DNA of 17,082 nucleotides. Origin: an uncultured Prevotella sp. GTDB taxonomy: Bacteria > Bacteroidota > Bacteroidia > Bacteroidales > Bacteroidaceae. Below, one piece after another: positions 1 to 6,285 of the stretch; positions within the stretch are counted from its first letter, which is position 1; each line of letters begins with the position of its first letter. Location: positions 1 to 17,082 of the forward strand of contig CAMZBS010000043.1 of the NCBI GenBank assembly GCA_947304695.1. The letters run 5' to 3'. A program made the translations under genes and the position numbers. The notes under the pieces were generated by a model. The model was given only the letters and a program-made list of their open reading frames with translations. It was not told the origin of the DNA and ran no database searches.

Positions 1-23
1 CACGTTTTTCTTCTCTCAGACTG

Positions 24-54
24 CAAAAATAGCTATTTTTCTGATATATACAAA
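24..54 (-). promoter_or_regulatory. Bacteroidota-type promoter reading off the left edge
   Basis: Read on the minus strand, TTTG (54-51) is followed after 19 nt by TATTTTTG (31-24), which fits the Bacteroidota -33/-7 pattern TTTG-N19/20-TAnnTTTG. Transcription would begin near 17-20 and run leftward into a gene outside the window. That gene would be divergent from the toxin-antitoxin pair. The -7 element lies inside a perfect 16-nt palindrome (25-40). Confidence 0.55.
25..40. repeat. Perfect 16-nt palindrome over a -7 element
   Basis: AAAAATAGCTATTTTT is a perfect dyad with 8-nt arms. It covers almost all of the -7 element of the leftward promoter, so it could be an operator for the unseen left-hand gene. 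A chance AT-rich palindrome is the alternative. Confidence 0.4.
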
Positions 55-93
55 CAGAATTGAGGGAAAAATTGGAAAAGCTGTATGTTGTTT

Positions 94-113
94 CAGGAAA
101 ATGCAGGAAAATG
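94..113. repeat. Tandem 10-nt direct repeat upstream of the TA promoter
   Basis: CAGGAAAATG occurs twice back to back (94-103 and 104-113), about 30 nt upstream of the -33 element of the toxin-antitoxin promoter. It may be an accessory regulatory site or simple slippage. Nothing else in the sequence decides between these. Confidence 0.35.
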
Positions 114-139
114 ACCATTAAAGGGTAAAAAGAACGTCA

Positions 140-165
140 AAAAGTTGTATCGTTGTATAACTTTT
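140..165. promoter_or_regulatory. Putative operator dyad of the toxin-antitoxin operon
   Basis: The arms AAAAGTTGTA (140-149) and TATAACTTTT (156-165) are inverted repeats matching at 9 of 10 positions around a 6-nt spacer. The dyad covers the -33 element and most of the spacer of the promoter at 145-175. This is where an autoregulating XRE-type antitoxin or toxin-antitoxin complex would be expected to bind. Binding by the downstream antitoxin is inferred from the position only. Confidence 0.5.
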
Positions 166-175
166 CGTAAATTTG
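145..175 (+). promoter_or_regulatory. Promoter of the toxin-antitoxin operon
   Basis: TTG (145-147), a 20-nt spacer and TAAATTTG (168-175) fit the Bacteroidota consensus. The expected start site, a few nucleotides beyond 175, falls at or just before the toxin ATG at 182. The toxin message may therefore be leaderless or nearly so. Confidence 0.6.
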
Positions 176-181
176 CATCCG

Positions 182-520
182 ATGAGAAAAATCATAGCAT
201 ACAAAAGCTACTATCAAGAGTTCATGGCAAGGTTGTCACAACAGGAACGCGACAAAATCCGCCGCGCCTTGCTGCTCTTTGAAACAGAGGACAAGATACC
301 ACAGCACTACATCAACTATATCCGCGATGGTGTGTATGAATTCCGTGTCACATACGGCAACAAGGAGTTCCGCCTGTTCTTCATCTATGATGGCGATACT
401 ATCGTGGTGCTGTTCAACTGCTATACAAAGAAAACGCAGAAGGCACCTAAACGTGAAATTGACAAAGCAATTAAATTAAAGGAGGAGTATAGAAATGAAA
501 GAAAAAGAAATGATTTATGA
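182..520 (+). CDS. Type II toxin, RelE/HigB (Gp49-like) family
   Basis: Predicted 112-residue toxin of the RelE/ParE superfamily, phage Gp49-like (HigB-type) branch; characterised HigB/RelE toxins cleave mRNA on the ribosome. The sequence shows the family pattern: a basic N-terminal helical part, GVYEFRV (50-56), the strand RLFFIY (64-69), then FNCYTKKTQKAPKREI (78-93), whose F-x-KKTQKxPxxEI core is typical of the group. ATG 182 is preferred over TTG 173 because 173 lies inside the promoter -7 element. The gene overlaps the antitoxin by 26 nt, so the order is toxin first, as in higBA. The pair is more AT-rich than the downstream genes, which suggests acquisition. The family call is firm; activity is inferred. 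Confidence 0.88.
   Translation: MRKIIAYKSYYQEFMARLSQQERDKIRRALLLFETEDKIPQHYINYIRDGVYEFRVTYGNKEFRLFFIYDGDTIVVLFNCYTKKTQKAPKREIDKAIKLKEEYRNERKRNDL
478..487 (+). promoter_or_regulatory. Strong Shine-Dalgarno site of the antitoxin
   Basis: AAAGGAGGAG lies 7 nt before ATG 495, inside the 3' end of the toxin gene. Such strong sites are uncommon in Bacteroidota. It fixes the antitoxin start at 495 rather than the second ATG at 510. Together with a leaderless toxin start, it could favour antitoxin over toxin synthesis from one message. Confidence 0.6.
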
Positions 521-794
521 CATTAGTGCCGAACTGGAACAGGAGTTTGGCCCAAAAGGTTCTGCAAGCCGCAAAGCTGCTGAGGATAAGGCATGGGAAG
601 AGTACAATGCTCAGATACTTCTGGATGCTCGCAAAAATGCTGGTCTAACCCAGCAGGAACTGGCAGAAAGAATTGGTGCAAACAAAGGCTATGTGTCACG
701 TTTGGAACGTGGCCTTACCATCCCGTCTGTTTCAACCCTCTATCGCATTGCCGCAGCAATGGGCTTAGCTGTAGAGTTGCGGCCTATCGCATAG
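495..794 (+). CDS. XRE-family antitoxin (HigA-like)
   Basis: Predicted 99-residue antitoxin and DNA-binding autoregulator partnered with the toxin just upstream. Residues 41-95 form a Cro/C1-type helix-turn-helix: LTQQELAERIG (51-61) is helix 2 and turn, and GYVSRLERG (65-73) is the recognition helix, followed by the usual P-S-x-x-T-L-Y-R-I-A-x-A-M-G stretch. The acidic N-terminal 40 residues are the likely toxin-binding part. It overlaps the toxin by 26 nt and has its own strong Shine-Dalgarno site. The dyad at 140-165 is its likely operator. Antitoxins of this layout neutralise RelE/HigB toxins; the pairing here is inferred from adjacency. Confidence 0.88.
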   Translation: MKEKEMIYDISAELEQEFGPKGSASRKAAEDKAWEEYNAQILLDARKNAGLTQQELAERIGANKGYVSRLERGLTIPSVSTLYRIAAAMGLAVELRPIA

Positions 795-820
795 CGTATT
801 GACACTTTTGCCGAAGATCC

Positions 821-851
821 TTTGCCATATTGTTTTTTTGCATTACCTTTG
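821..851 (+). promoter_or_regulatory. Promoter of the kinase/flavodiiron operon
   Basis: TTTG (821-824), a 19-nt spacer and TACCTTTG (844-851) match the Bacteroidota consensus exactly. The start site would be near 857, giving a leader of about 20 nt before ATG 877. It lies about 30 nt past the antitoxin stop, and no terminator is visible between them. Confidence 0.75.
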
Positions 852-876
852 CAGCAGTATAAAATACATTCTATTC

Positions 877-1824
877 ATGCGACGAGTATTTGGAATTGGC
901 GAAACGGTTCTTGACATCATCTTCAAGAACGAACAGCCCATAGGAGCCGTACCGGGCGGCTCGGTATTTAATGCGGTGATCTCAATAGGACGCACTGGCA
1001 TCCCGGCAGCATTCATCAGTGAGACGGGCAACGACCGCGTGGGACAACGCATCATCAGTTTTCTGCAAGAGAACGGGGTGGATGCAAGCAGCGTGAACAT
1101 CTATGCCGACTCGAAGTCACCCCTCTCACTGGCCTTCCTCAACGAACAGAACGATGCAGAGTACATCTTCTACAAGGATCACCCGCACGACAGGCTGGAC
1201 TTTGACTATCCCGACGTGCAGCCGGATGACGTGGTGCTCTTCGGTTCCTACTATGCCGTGAACCCCGTGATACGCCCACAGGTGGCAGGCTTCCTGGAGT
1301 TTGCCAGGCAGCATGGGGCCATCCTGTACTACGACGTGAACTTCCGTGCTTCGCACAAGAACGAGGTGATGAAACTCACGCCCAACCTGATTGAGAACCT
1401 GGAAGTGGCCGACATCGTGCGCGGTTCGAGCGAAGACTTTGAGGTGCTCTACCGCAAGACAGATGCCGACACGGTGTACCGTTCGGAGATTTCGTTCTAC
1501 ACGAAGAAGTTCATCTATACCCGTGGTTCACAGCCCGTGGAGCTGCGGGCCGACGGCGGACTGGCCAAGCAGTACCCCGTGAAGCCCGGCACTGAGCCTG
1601 TGGTAAGCACCATCGGAGCTGGTGACAACTTCAACGCGGGGTTCGTCTATGGCCTTATAAAATATGGTGTCACACGCAAGGACATCGAGCAAGGCATCAG
1701 CGAAGAACTGTGGGACAAGCTCATCGAGTCGGCCCAGCTGTTCTCAGCCAATGTCTGTGCCAGCCTGAACAACTCGGTGAGTCCGGAGTTCGGAGCCGAG
1801 ATGAAGAAAGCACTCAATAACTAA
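877..1824 (+). CDS. PfkB/ribokinase-family sugar kinase
   Basis: Predicted 315-residue ATP-dependent carbohydrate kinase of the PfkB family, probably fructokinase-like; the substrate cannot be fixed from sequence. Visible features are the N-terminal GIGETVLD with D13 (substrate contact), the first signature region with GG 27-28 and N32, and the second signature GAGDNFNAG at 247-255 with D250 as the expected catalytic base. Length is normal for the family. ATG 877 is chosen because the frame continues upstream only through the promoter and starts there would not match family N-termini. The flavodiiron gene follows after 16 nt, so the two are probably cotranscribed. No sugar transporter or glycosidase is adjacent to suggest the substrate. 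Confidence 0.85.
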   Translation: MRRVFGIGETVLDIIFKNEQPIGAVPGGSVFNAVISIGRTGIPAAFISETGNDRVGQRIISFLQENGVDASSVNIYADSKSPLSLAFLNEQNDAEYIFYKDHPHDRLDFDYPDVQPDDVVLFGSYYAVNPVIRPQVAGFLEFARQHGAILYYDVNFRASHKNEVMKLTPNLIENLEVADIVRGSSEDFEVLYRKTDADTVYRSEISFYTKKFIYTRGSQPVELRADGGLAKQYPVKPGTEPVVSTIGAGDNFNAGFVYGLIKYGVTRKDIEQGISEELWDKLIESAQLFSANVCASLNNSVSPEFGAEMKKALNN

Positions 1825-1840
1825 AAACAATATCAGAACA

Positions 1841-3019
1841 ATGAAAGAAATCACTCAGAACATTTTCTACGTGGGCGTCAACGACCGTAACAAGACGCTC
1901 TTCGAAGGGTTGTGGCCTCTGCCCAACGGCGTTTCGTACAACTCCTACCTCGTTGTGGACGAAAAGGTGGCTCTCATCGACACCGTCGAGGCCGACTTCT
2001 TCATGCCTTTCCTGCAGAACATCCGCGAAGTCATCGGTGAGCGGCCCATCGACTATGTGGTGGTCAACCACATGGAGCCCGACCACAGTGGTTCACTGGC
2101 ACTGCTGCGACAGTTCTATCCTGACATCGAGGTGGTGGGCAACAAGAAGACGTTCGACATGATGCACGGCTTCTACCAGCTGGAAAGCGGCCTGAAAGAG
2201 GTGAAAAACGGCGATGCCATCAGCCTGGGACAGCACACGCTGCAGTTCGTGCTCACGCCCATGGTACACTGGCCCGAAACAATGATGACGCTGTGCGGAC
2301 AGGTGCTCTTCTCGGGCGATGCCTTCGGCTGCTTCGGTGCGCTGAACGGTGCCTATGTCGATGAGCAGATGAACTGCGACGAGTTCTGGCTGGAAATGAC
2401 CCGCTACTACTCGAACATCGTAGGAAAATACGGTACTCCCGTACAAATGGCACTAAAGAAACTCAACGGTGTGCCCGTGGACTATATCTGCTCAACCCAC
2501 GGCCCTGTGTGGCATGAGCATGTGAAGAAGGTGATCGGTATCTACAACCGACTGAGCTTGTACGATGCCGAACCCGGACTGGTGATTTGCTACGGAACGA
2601 TGTACGGCAACACGGAGCGTGCTGCCGAGGTGATTGCACGCGCAGCAGCACAGGCCGGACTGAAGAATATCGTGATGTACAACGTGTCGAAGACCCACCA
2701 CAGCTACATCATCCGCGACGTGTTCCGCTACCGTGGCCTCATCGTAGGCGCACCTACTTACAACACGGGTCTGTATCACGAAATGAACGTGCTGCTCGAC
2801 GAGCTGTCGCAGAAAGACATCAAGGGACGCCTGATGGGCTGGTTCGGCTCGTTTGCATGGGCTTCGAAGGCCGTGAGCGAGATAACGCGCTGGAACAATG
2901 AACGACTGAAATACGAAGTCGTGGGTCAGCCCGTTGAAATCAAACAGGCACTGACCCCCGAGACTACGGCACAATGTGAACAGCTGGGTCGCGAAATGGC
3001 CCGCCGTTTACTGGGATGA
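1841..3019 (+). CDS. Class A flavodiiron protein (FprA family)
   Basis: Predicted 392-residue cytoplasmic flavodiiron protein; the family reduces O2 to water and/or NO to N2O and protects anaerobes. Residues 1-245 form the metallo-beta-lactamase-like diiron domain, with all expected ligands: H77, E79 and D81 in HMEPDH, H143 in HWPE, D160 in SGDAFG and H220 in STHGP. Residues 248-390 are the flavodoxin domain, with an FMN phosphate loop at YGTMYGNTE (251-259). There is no fused rubredoxin or reductase domain, so this is the minimal class A form, and no electron donor is encoded nearby. It follows the kinase by 16 nt. Its 3' end overlaps the convergent LOG gene by 12 nt. O2 versus NO preference cannot be read from sequence. 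Confidence 0.93.
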   Translation: MKEITQNIFYVGVNDRNKTLFEGLWPLPNGVSYNSYLVVDEKVALIDTVEADFFMPFLQNIREVIGERPIDYVVVNHMEPDHSGSLALLRQFYPDIEVVGNKKTFDMMHGFYQLESGLKEVKNGDAISLGQHTLQFVLTPMVHWPETMMTLCGQVLFSGDAFGCFGALNGAYVDEQMNCDEFWLEMTRYYSNIVGKYGTPVQMALKKLNGVPVDYICSTHGPVWHEHVKKVIGIYNRLSLYDAEPGLVICYGTMYGNTERAAEVIARAAAQAGLKNIVMYNVSKTHHSYIIRDVFRYRGLIVGAPTYNTGLYHEMNVLLDELSQKDIKGRLMGWFGSFAWASKAVSEITRWNNERLKYEVVGQPVEIKQALTPETTAQCEQLGREMARRLLG

Positions 3020-3544
3020 TAAAAGGCTGACCACGTCGTCAAACGTGTCGGCTACCTGGATATAGGTTCGCCATTGCTTGCGGGTGACGCCGCGCTGATG
3101 CAGATCGTCAAGGCAGGCAATGAGCGAGTTCCAGAAGCCTTTCATATTATAAAGGATGATGGGCTTGTGATGATAGCCCAACGTGGCAGCCGAAGCCACG
3201 GTAAACAGTTCGTCGAGCGTGCCTATACCGCCCGGCAGTACAATGAAGGCATCACTATGGTCGGCCATGAGCTGCTTGCGGTCGGTCAGGTCTTCGGTGG
3301 GAATATGTACATCGAGGTAAGGACTCAAACGTCCCATTTCCTCAATGATGCGCGGCACCACACCGATAACCTGGCCGCCCGCTTGCTTTGCTGCCTTGCT
3401 CACTGTGTGCATCAGACCTGCATCATGACCGCCAAAGACAATGGAATGACCCTGGCCGGCAGCCCACACTGCCAGCTCACGGGCCATGGAAAAGAAGTCG
3501 GGATCAATCTGCTGATTGGCCGAACAGAAAAAACACAGTTTCAT
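3008..3544 (-). CDS. LOG-family protein (TIGR00730-like nucleoside monophosphate phosphoribohydrolase)
   Basis: Predicted 178-residue Rossmann-fold protein of the LOG/TIGR00730 family; characterised members hydrolyse nucleotide (cytokinin riboside) 5'-monophosphates to base and ribose phosphate. The diagnostic PGGIGTLDE is at 104-112, preceded by the conserved D-R-K (88-90). The glycine-rich loop reads VFGGHDAGLM (36-45), where H40 replaces the third glycine of the usual GGG. The protein is slightly short but complete. It is the last gene of the leftward operon begun by RNase HII, 18 nt after the DUF4923 gene. It overlaps the flavodiiron gene tail-to-tail by 12 nt. The bacterial substrate is unknown. 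Confidence 0.87.
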   Translation of the reverse strand: MKLCFFCSANQQIDPDFFSMARELAVWAAGQGHSIVFGGHDAGLMHTVSKAAKQAGGQVIGVVPRIIEEMGRLSPYLDVHIPTEDLTDRKQLMADHSDAFIVLPGGIGTLDELFTVASAATLGYHHKPIILYNMKGFWNSLIACLDDLHQRGVTRKQWRTYIQVADTFDDVVSLLSSQ

Positions 3545-3562
3545 GCTTGCTTGAGTCTTGCT

Positions 3563-4222
3563 TTACTTCATGTCGAAGCCAATGCGCAGTCCGTCGTAGT
3601 TCTTCGACAGGTCGCCAATGGTCTGTGCGGTCTGGTTGCCGCTCAGCGTGGCCATGGTCTGCATGAGTGTCAGCAGTTTCTTTCCCTCAAAGAGGATACC
3701 GATGCCCGTAGAGTTGCGCTTGGCATAGCAGTTGACGTTGAGAAGCAGACCAGAAAGCGTGATCTTATAGGTCGAAGCATCGAAAGTGTAGTTGCCCTGC
3801 CAGGACTTCCCGGCTATTGTTGCAGCAAAGGTGCCGTCCTGGTTGAACGTAATCTTGGTATTCGACGACTTGATGCCCACCGTACCATAATAACCCGACA
3901 GCTTCTGTCTGATGGTCGAAGCAACAGCCTCACCACCAGCCTGTGCCAACAGGTTCTGACTGGTAAAGGCACAGCCGGGCTGATAGTAGGTCCAAGTGCC
4001 AATCAGATTCTCCTTCGTCACCTTGTCAAGTCCAAGTACGCTCTGCAGCACGTTGCCCATTGTCTCAGCGTTGCCCACAGATGAAAGAATGCCACCTAAC
4101 ACACCACCATCGGCAGCCGAGGAGCCAGAAGTGTTGGAACCAGTGGTCTGAGTGGGTGCAAATCCACAGCTTGCAGCCATCATTGCGGCAGCAGCCATTG
4201 CAAGAATTGTTGTACGTTTCAT
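3563..4222 (-). CDS. DUF4923-like lipoprotein
   Basis: Predicted 219-residue lipoprotein with a signal peptide ending in the lipobox AASC (C19). After it come a low-complexity Ser/Gly/Thr linker (about 22-50) and a beta-rich domain (about 70-219) containing LIGTWTYYQPGCAF and KITFNQDGTFAA, a lipocalin-like style of repeat strand. The layout resembles the DUF4923 family of Bacteroidota, of unknown function. No acidic surface-export signal follows C19, so it probably faces the periplasm. Its ATG overlaps the stop of the upstream WYL gene as ATGA, which indicates translational coupling. The LOG gene follows after 18 nt. The family assignment is from pattern recognition and is moderately sure; the lipoprotein call is stronger. 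Confidence 0.8.
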   Translation of the reverse strand: MKRTTILAMAAAAMMAASCGFAPTQTTGSNTSGSSAADGGVLGGILSSVGNAETMGNVLQSVLGLDKVTKENLIGTWTYYQPGCAFTSQNLLAQAGGEAVASTIRQKLSGYYGTVGIKSSNTKITFNQDGTFAATIAGKSWQGNYTFDASTYKITLSGLLLNVNCYAKRNSTGIGILFEGKKLLTLMQTMATLSGNQTAQTIGDLSKNYDGLRIGFDMK

Positions 4223-5124
4223 AAGTTTTTCTCGTTAAGTTTATGAATTTGTTGTCTCAGATATTCCTTGAATTCATCACATCCCTGCACTTCGATGTCC
4301 TGGTAAAGACCTAATACGAAGCGGCCAACACCCACAAACGAGCATACTGGCATTGCAACACGCCAATGGCTGTCGTCGAAAGGTTCGATATAACGCTCAG
4401 AACGAGGGTATTCCTCACGCAGGACTGAGGTCGACAGGCGACCCATGACCATCTCAACATTCCACTGCTGTTCTCCAGTGAACAGAAAGACGTCGGTGAA
4501 CAGCTGTCTGTGCTGGTCTTCATGCTCCCAAATCACATCAAGCAGCACGACATCTTGCATGCGTGACAGCTTGAAAGTCTTGTTCATACCCGATGACGTT
4601 TCATGGGCACGTATCTCACGATTGCCGTTCAGGAAGAGGAAAGGTTCAACCAAACGGTCGCTCACCGTATTGCTGTGTGGCGAAGAATAGGCCACCAACC
4701 GCACCATGCGGTGCTGCTTGATTGCCTCATAAAGGGTACTCACGTTGTGGGCCAGTTGTTGTTTCAACTCCACTGAGTCCAGTATGTTCAAGTCGTAGAG
4801 ACGGTCCAGCTTCTGTTTGATGCGCTGCACTTGAATGGATTCGTCGCCTGTCTTGTCCAAGATCTGACGCAAGGTAATGGCCTCATCTTCGGTAAAATGG
4901 ACGATTTCATCAAGTTTCCGGAAGAAAGGTGAGTCTTTCCTGACACGGTAGAAGGGCTTGTTATGCTCCACAATGAAGTCCGTCTGACGGAAAAACTCCA
5001 GATAGTAATAGAAGTTCCGACGCGAAATCTCGAGCCGTTCACAGATGTCCTGCACCGTATAGTTATGATTCTCCGTGAGCATCAGGAGCAGGTTGAGCTC
5101 ACGTTCCAGTTTGTCATGACGCAT
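4219..5124 (-). CDS. WYL-domain-type transcriptional regulator
   Basis: Predicted 301-residue regulator. Residues 5-60 form a winged helix-turn-helix (YTVQDICERLEISRRNFYYYL at about 22-42). Residues 130-195 match the WYL fold in layout, with VRLVAYSS (141-148), VEPFLFL (159-165) and TFKLSRMQDV (183-192), and the C-terminal part resembles a WCX extension (about 220-300). The W-Y-L tripeptide itself is replaced by R-E-I (169-171), so ligand binding may differ from family norms. It starts 18 nt after the RNase HII stop and overlaps the lipoprotein gene by 4 nt. It may regulate its own operon, but no operator was recognised. WYL proteins often sense nucleotides or nucleic acid; that is not shown here. 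Confidence 0.82.
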   Translation of the reverse strand: MRHDKLERELNLLLMLTENHNYTVQDICERLEISRRNFYYYLEFFRQTDFIVEHNKPFYRVRKDSPFFRKLDEIVHFTEDEAITLRQILDKTGDESIQVQRIKQKLDRLYDLNILDSVELKQQLAHNVSTLYEAIKQHRMVRLVAYSSPHSNTVSDRLVEPFLFLNGNREIRAHETSSGMNKTFKLSRMQDVVLLDVIWEHEDQHRQLFTDVFLFTGEQQWNVEMVMGRLSTSVLREEYPRSERYIEPFDDSHWRVAMPVCSFVGVGRFVLGLYQDIEVQGCDEFKEYLRQQIHKLNEKNL

Positions 5125-5142
5125 GTGTCACTCAAGGATGTC

Positions 5143-5772
5143 TCAGTCTTCAAACTGCAGCGACAGCTGTCCGTCGCCCAACAGATTGTAGCTTTTGCGA
5201 TGATAGGGTGTGATGCCGTGCTCACGTATGGCCTCCCGGTGCTTCTTCGTAGGATAGCCTTTGTTGCCCTGCCAGTCATACCAGGGATATTCCTGCGCCA
5301 GCTGCTTCATATAGTCGTCGCGGTAGGTCTTTGCCAGAATGCTGGCTGCGGCAATGGAAAGATACTTTCCGTCTCCCTTTACAATGCAAGTATGCGGAAG
5401 CTGAACACCGAAACCGGCTGGGTCATGGTAAGGCTTGAAGCGGTTTCCGTCGACAATGATGGCCTGGGGACGCACCGTCAGTTGGTCAAGAGCACGGTGC
5501 ATGGCCAAAAAAGAAGCGTTCAGGATGTTGATCTCATCGATTTCCTCCGGCCCGACCACTCCCACTGCCCAGCTCAGCGCGTCGCGTTCTATGACCTCAC
5601 GCAACTGGTATCGACGCCGTTCGGTGAGCTGCTTTGAGTCGTTCAACAGTTCATGATGATAGTCAGGAGGCAGTATCACGGCTGCCGCATAGACGGCACC
5701 CGCCAGACATCCACGTCCGGCTTCGTCACATCCGGCCTCAACCAGACCCTCATAATAGTGGCTCTTCAACAT
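5143..5772 (-). CDS. rnhB: Ribonuclease HII
   Basis: Predicted 209-residue ribonuclease HII, which nicks RNA in RNA-DNA hybrids and removes single misincorporated ribonucleotides from DNA. The active-site set is complete: D16 and E17 in CDEAGRG, D108 in VDGN and D134 in KGDGK, followed by the conserved [14 protein letters not shown] (139-152). NDSKQL (44-49) and HRKSY (191-195) also fit the family. ATG 5772 is chosen because AGAAGGAA stands just upstream and the family signature begins 14 residues in; a longer frame would run through the promoter. It is the first gene of a four-gene leftward operon. Confidence 0.96.
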   Translation of the reverse strand: MLKSHYYEGLVEAGCDEAGRGCLAGAVYAAAVILPPDYHHELLNDSKQLTERRRYQLREVIERDALSWAVGVVGPEEIDEINILNASFLAMHRALDQLTVRPQAIIVDGNRFKPYHDPAGFGVQLPHTCIVKGDGKYLSIAAASILAKTYRDDYMKQLAQEYPWYDWQGNKGYPTKKHREAIREHGITPYHRKSYNLLGDGQLSLQFED

Positions 5773-5794
5773 CGTTCCTTCTTTTTTCTTCTTG

Positions 5795-5826
5795 CAAAGG
5801 TAGATATTTATTCGGTAACTGCCAAA
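5795..5826 (-). promoter_or_regulatory. Promoter of the rnhB operon
   Basis: On the minus strand TTTG (5826-5823), a 20-nt spacer and TACCTTTG (5802-5795) match the Bacteroidota consensus. The start site would be near 5788, leaving a leader of about 16 nt before ATG 5772. No further promoter was seen in the short gaps of the downstream genes, so all four probably share this one. Confidence 0.72.
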
Positions 5827-6005
5827 TAATCTCATTAAAAAGAAAGAATTTGAAAACTACGGGCGCTGAACGGCTCCTGTTTAGTTAAAAGATTCTAAAA
5901 TCCCGCATTTTTAACACTCAAACCTTTGGTGGTGAACTTTTTGTGCACACTAAAAGCCTTATTTTGCACCCAGAAACGATTAATAACCAATTAAAAGCCA
6001 AGATT

Positions 6006-6281
6006 ATGAACAACGAAATGACAATCACTACCCGTGAACAGAAAGTTGAAACCATGCTGAGCATGGTCTTCTCAGTCCTGAACCAGCCGCTTCGGAAGCT
6101 TACGCATTATTATAGTAAGGTGTTGGAACGCCGCCTGAGCAATCGGCAGACGCTGCATCTGCTGAATGCCCAGACGGCCTTTGTAATGACAGTGACTCCT
6201 GTCGATGCGCCATGGATACTGCGCCTGCTGTGCGCCATCTGGCTGGTCAAAGCCCTGTTGTGGTGCAAGGAGGCCCTCTGA
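6006..6281 (+). CDS. Small hypothetical protein
   Basis: Predicted 91-residue protein of no recognised family. The first 50 residues are polar and probably helical, rich in Lys/Arg/Glu. The C-terminus holds one hydrophobic helix (about 70-87, containing WILRLLCAIWLVKALLW), which could be a membrane anchor or amphipathic helix. ATG 6006 is preferred because an AT-rich leader typical of Bacteroidota precedes it, and a partial -7 match (TTATTTTG, 5959-5966) lies upstream. No -33 element is correctly spaced from that site. The gene stops 4 nt before the end of the convergent sufS. Between it and the rnhB promoter (5827-6005) nothing else was recognised. The gene is plausible rather than proven. 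Confidence 0.55.
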   Translation: MNNEMTITTREQKVETMLSMVFSVLNQPLRKLTHYYSKVLERRLSNRQTLHLLNAQTAFVMTVTPVDAPWILRLLCAIWLVKALLWCKEAL

Positions 6282-6285
6282 AGCC

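Noticed and set aside
173..181. TTG start upstream of the toxin ATG
   Set aside because: It lies inside the promoter -7 element TAAATTTG, so it would not be in the message.
3074..4084. A 336-codon open frame on the plus strand opposite the LOG and DUF4923 genes
   Set aside because: It crosses two well-supported minus-strand genes and matches no family, so it is an antisense shadow.
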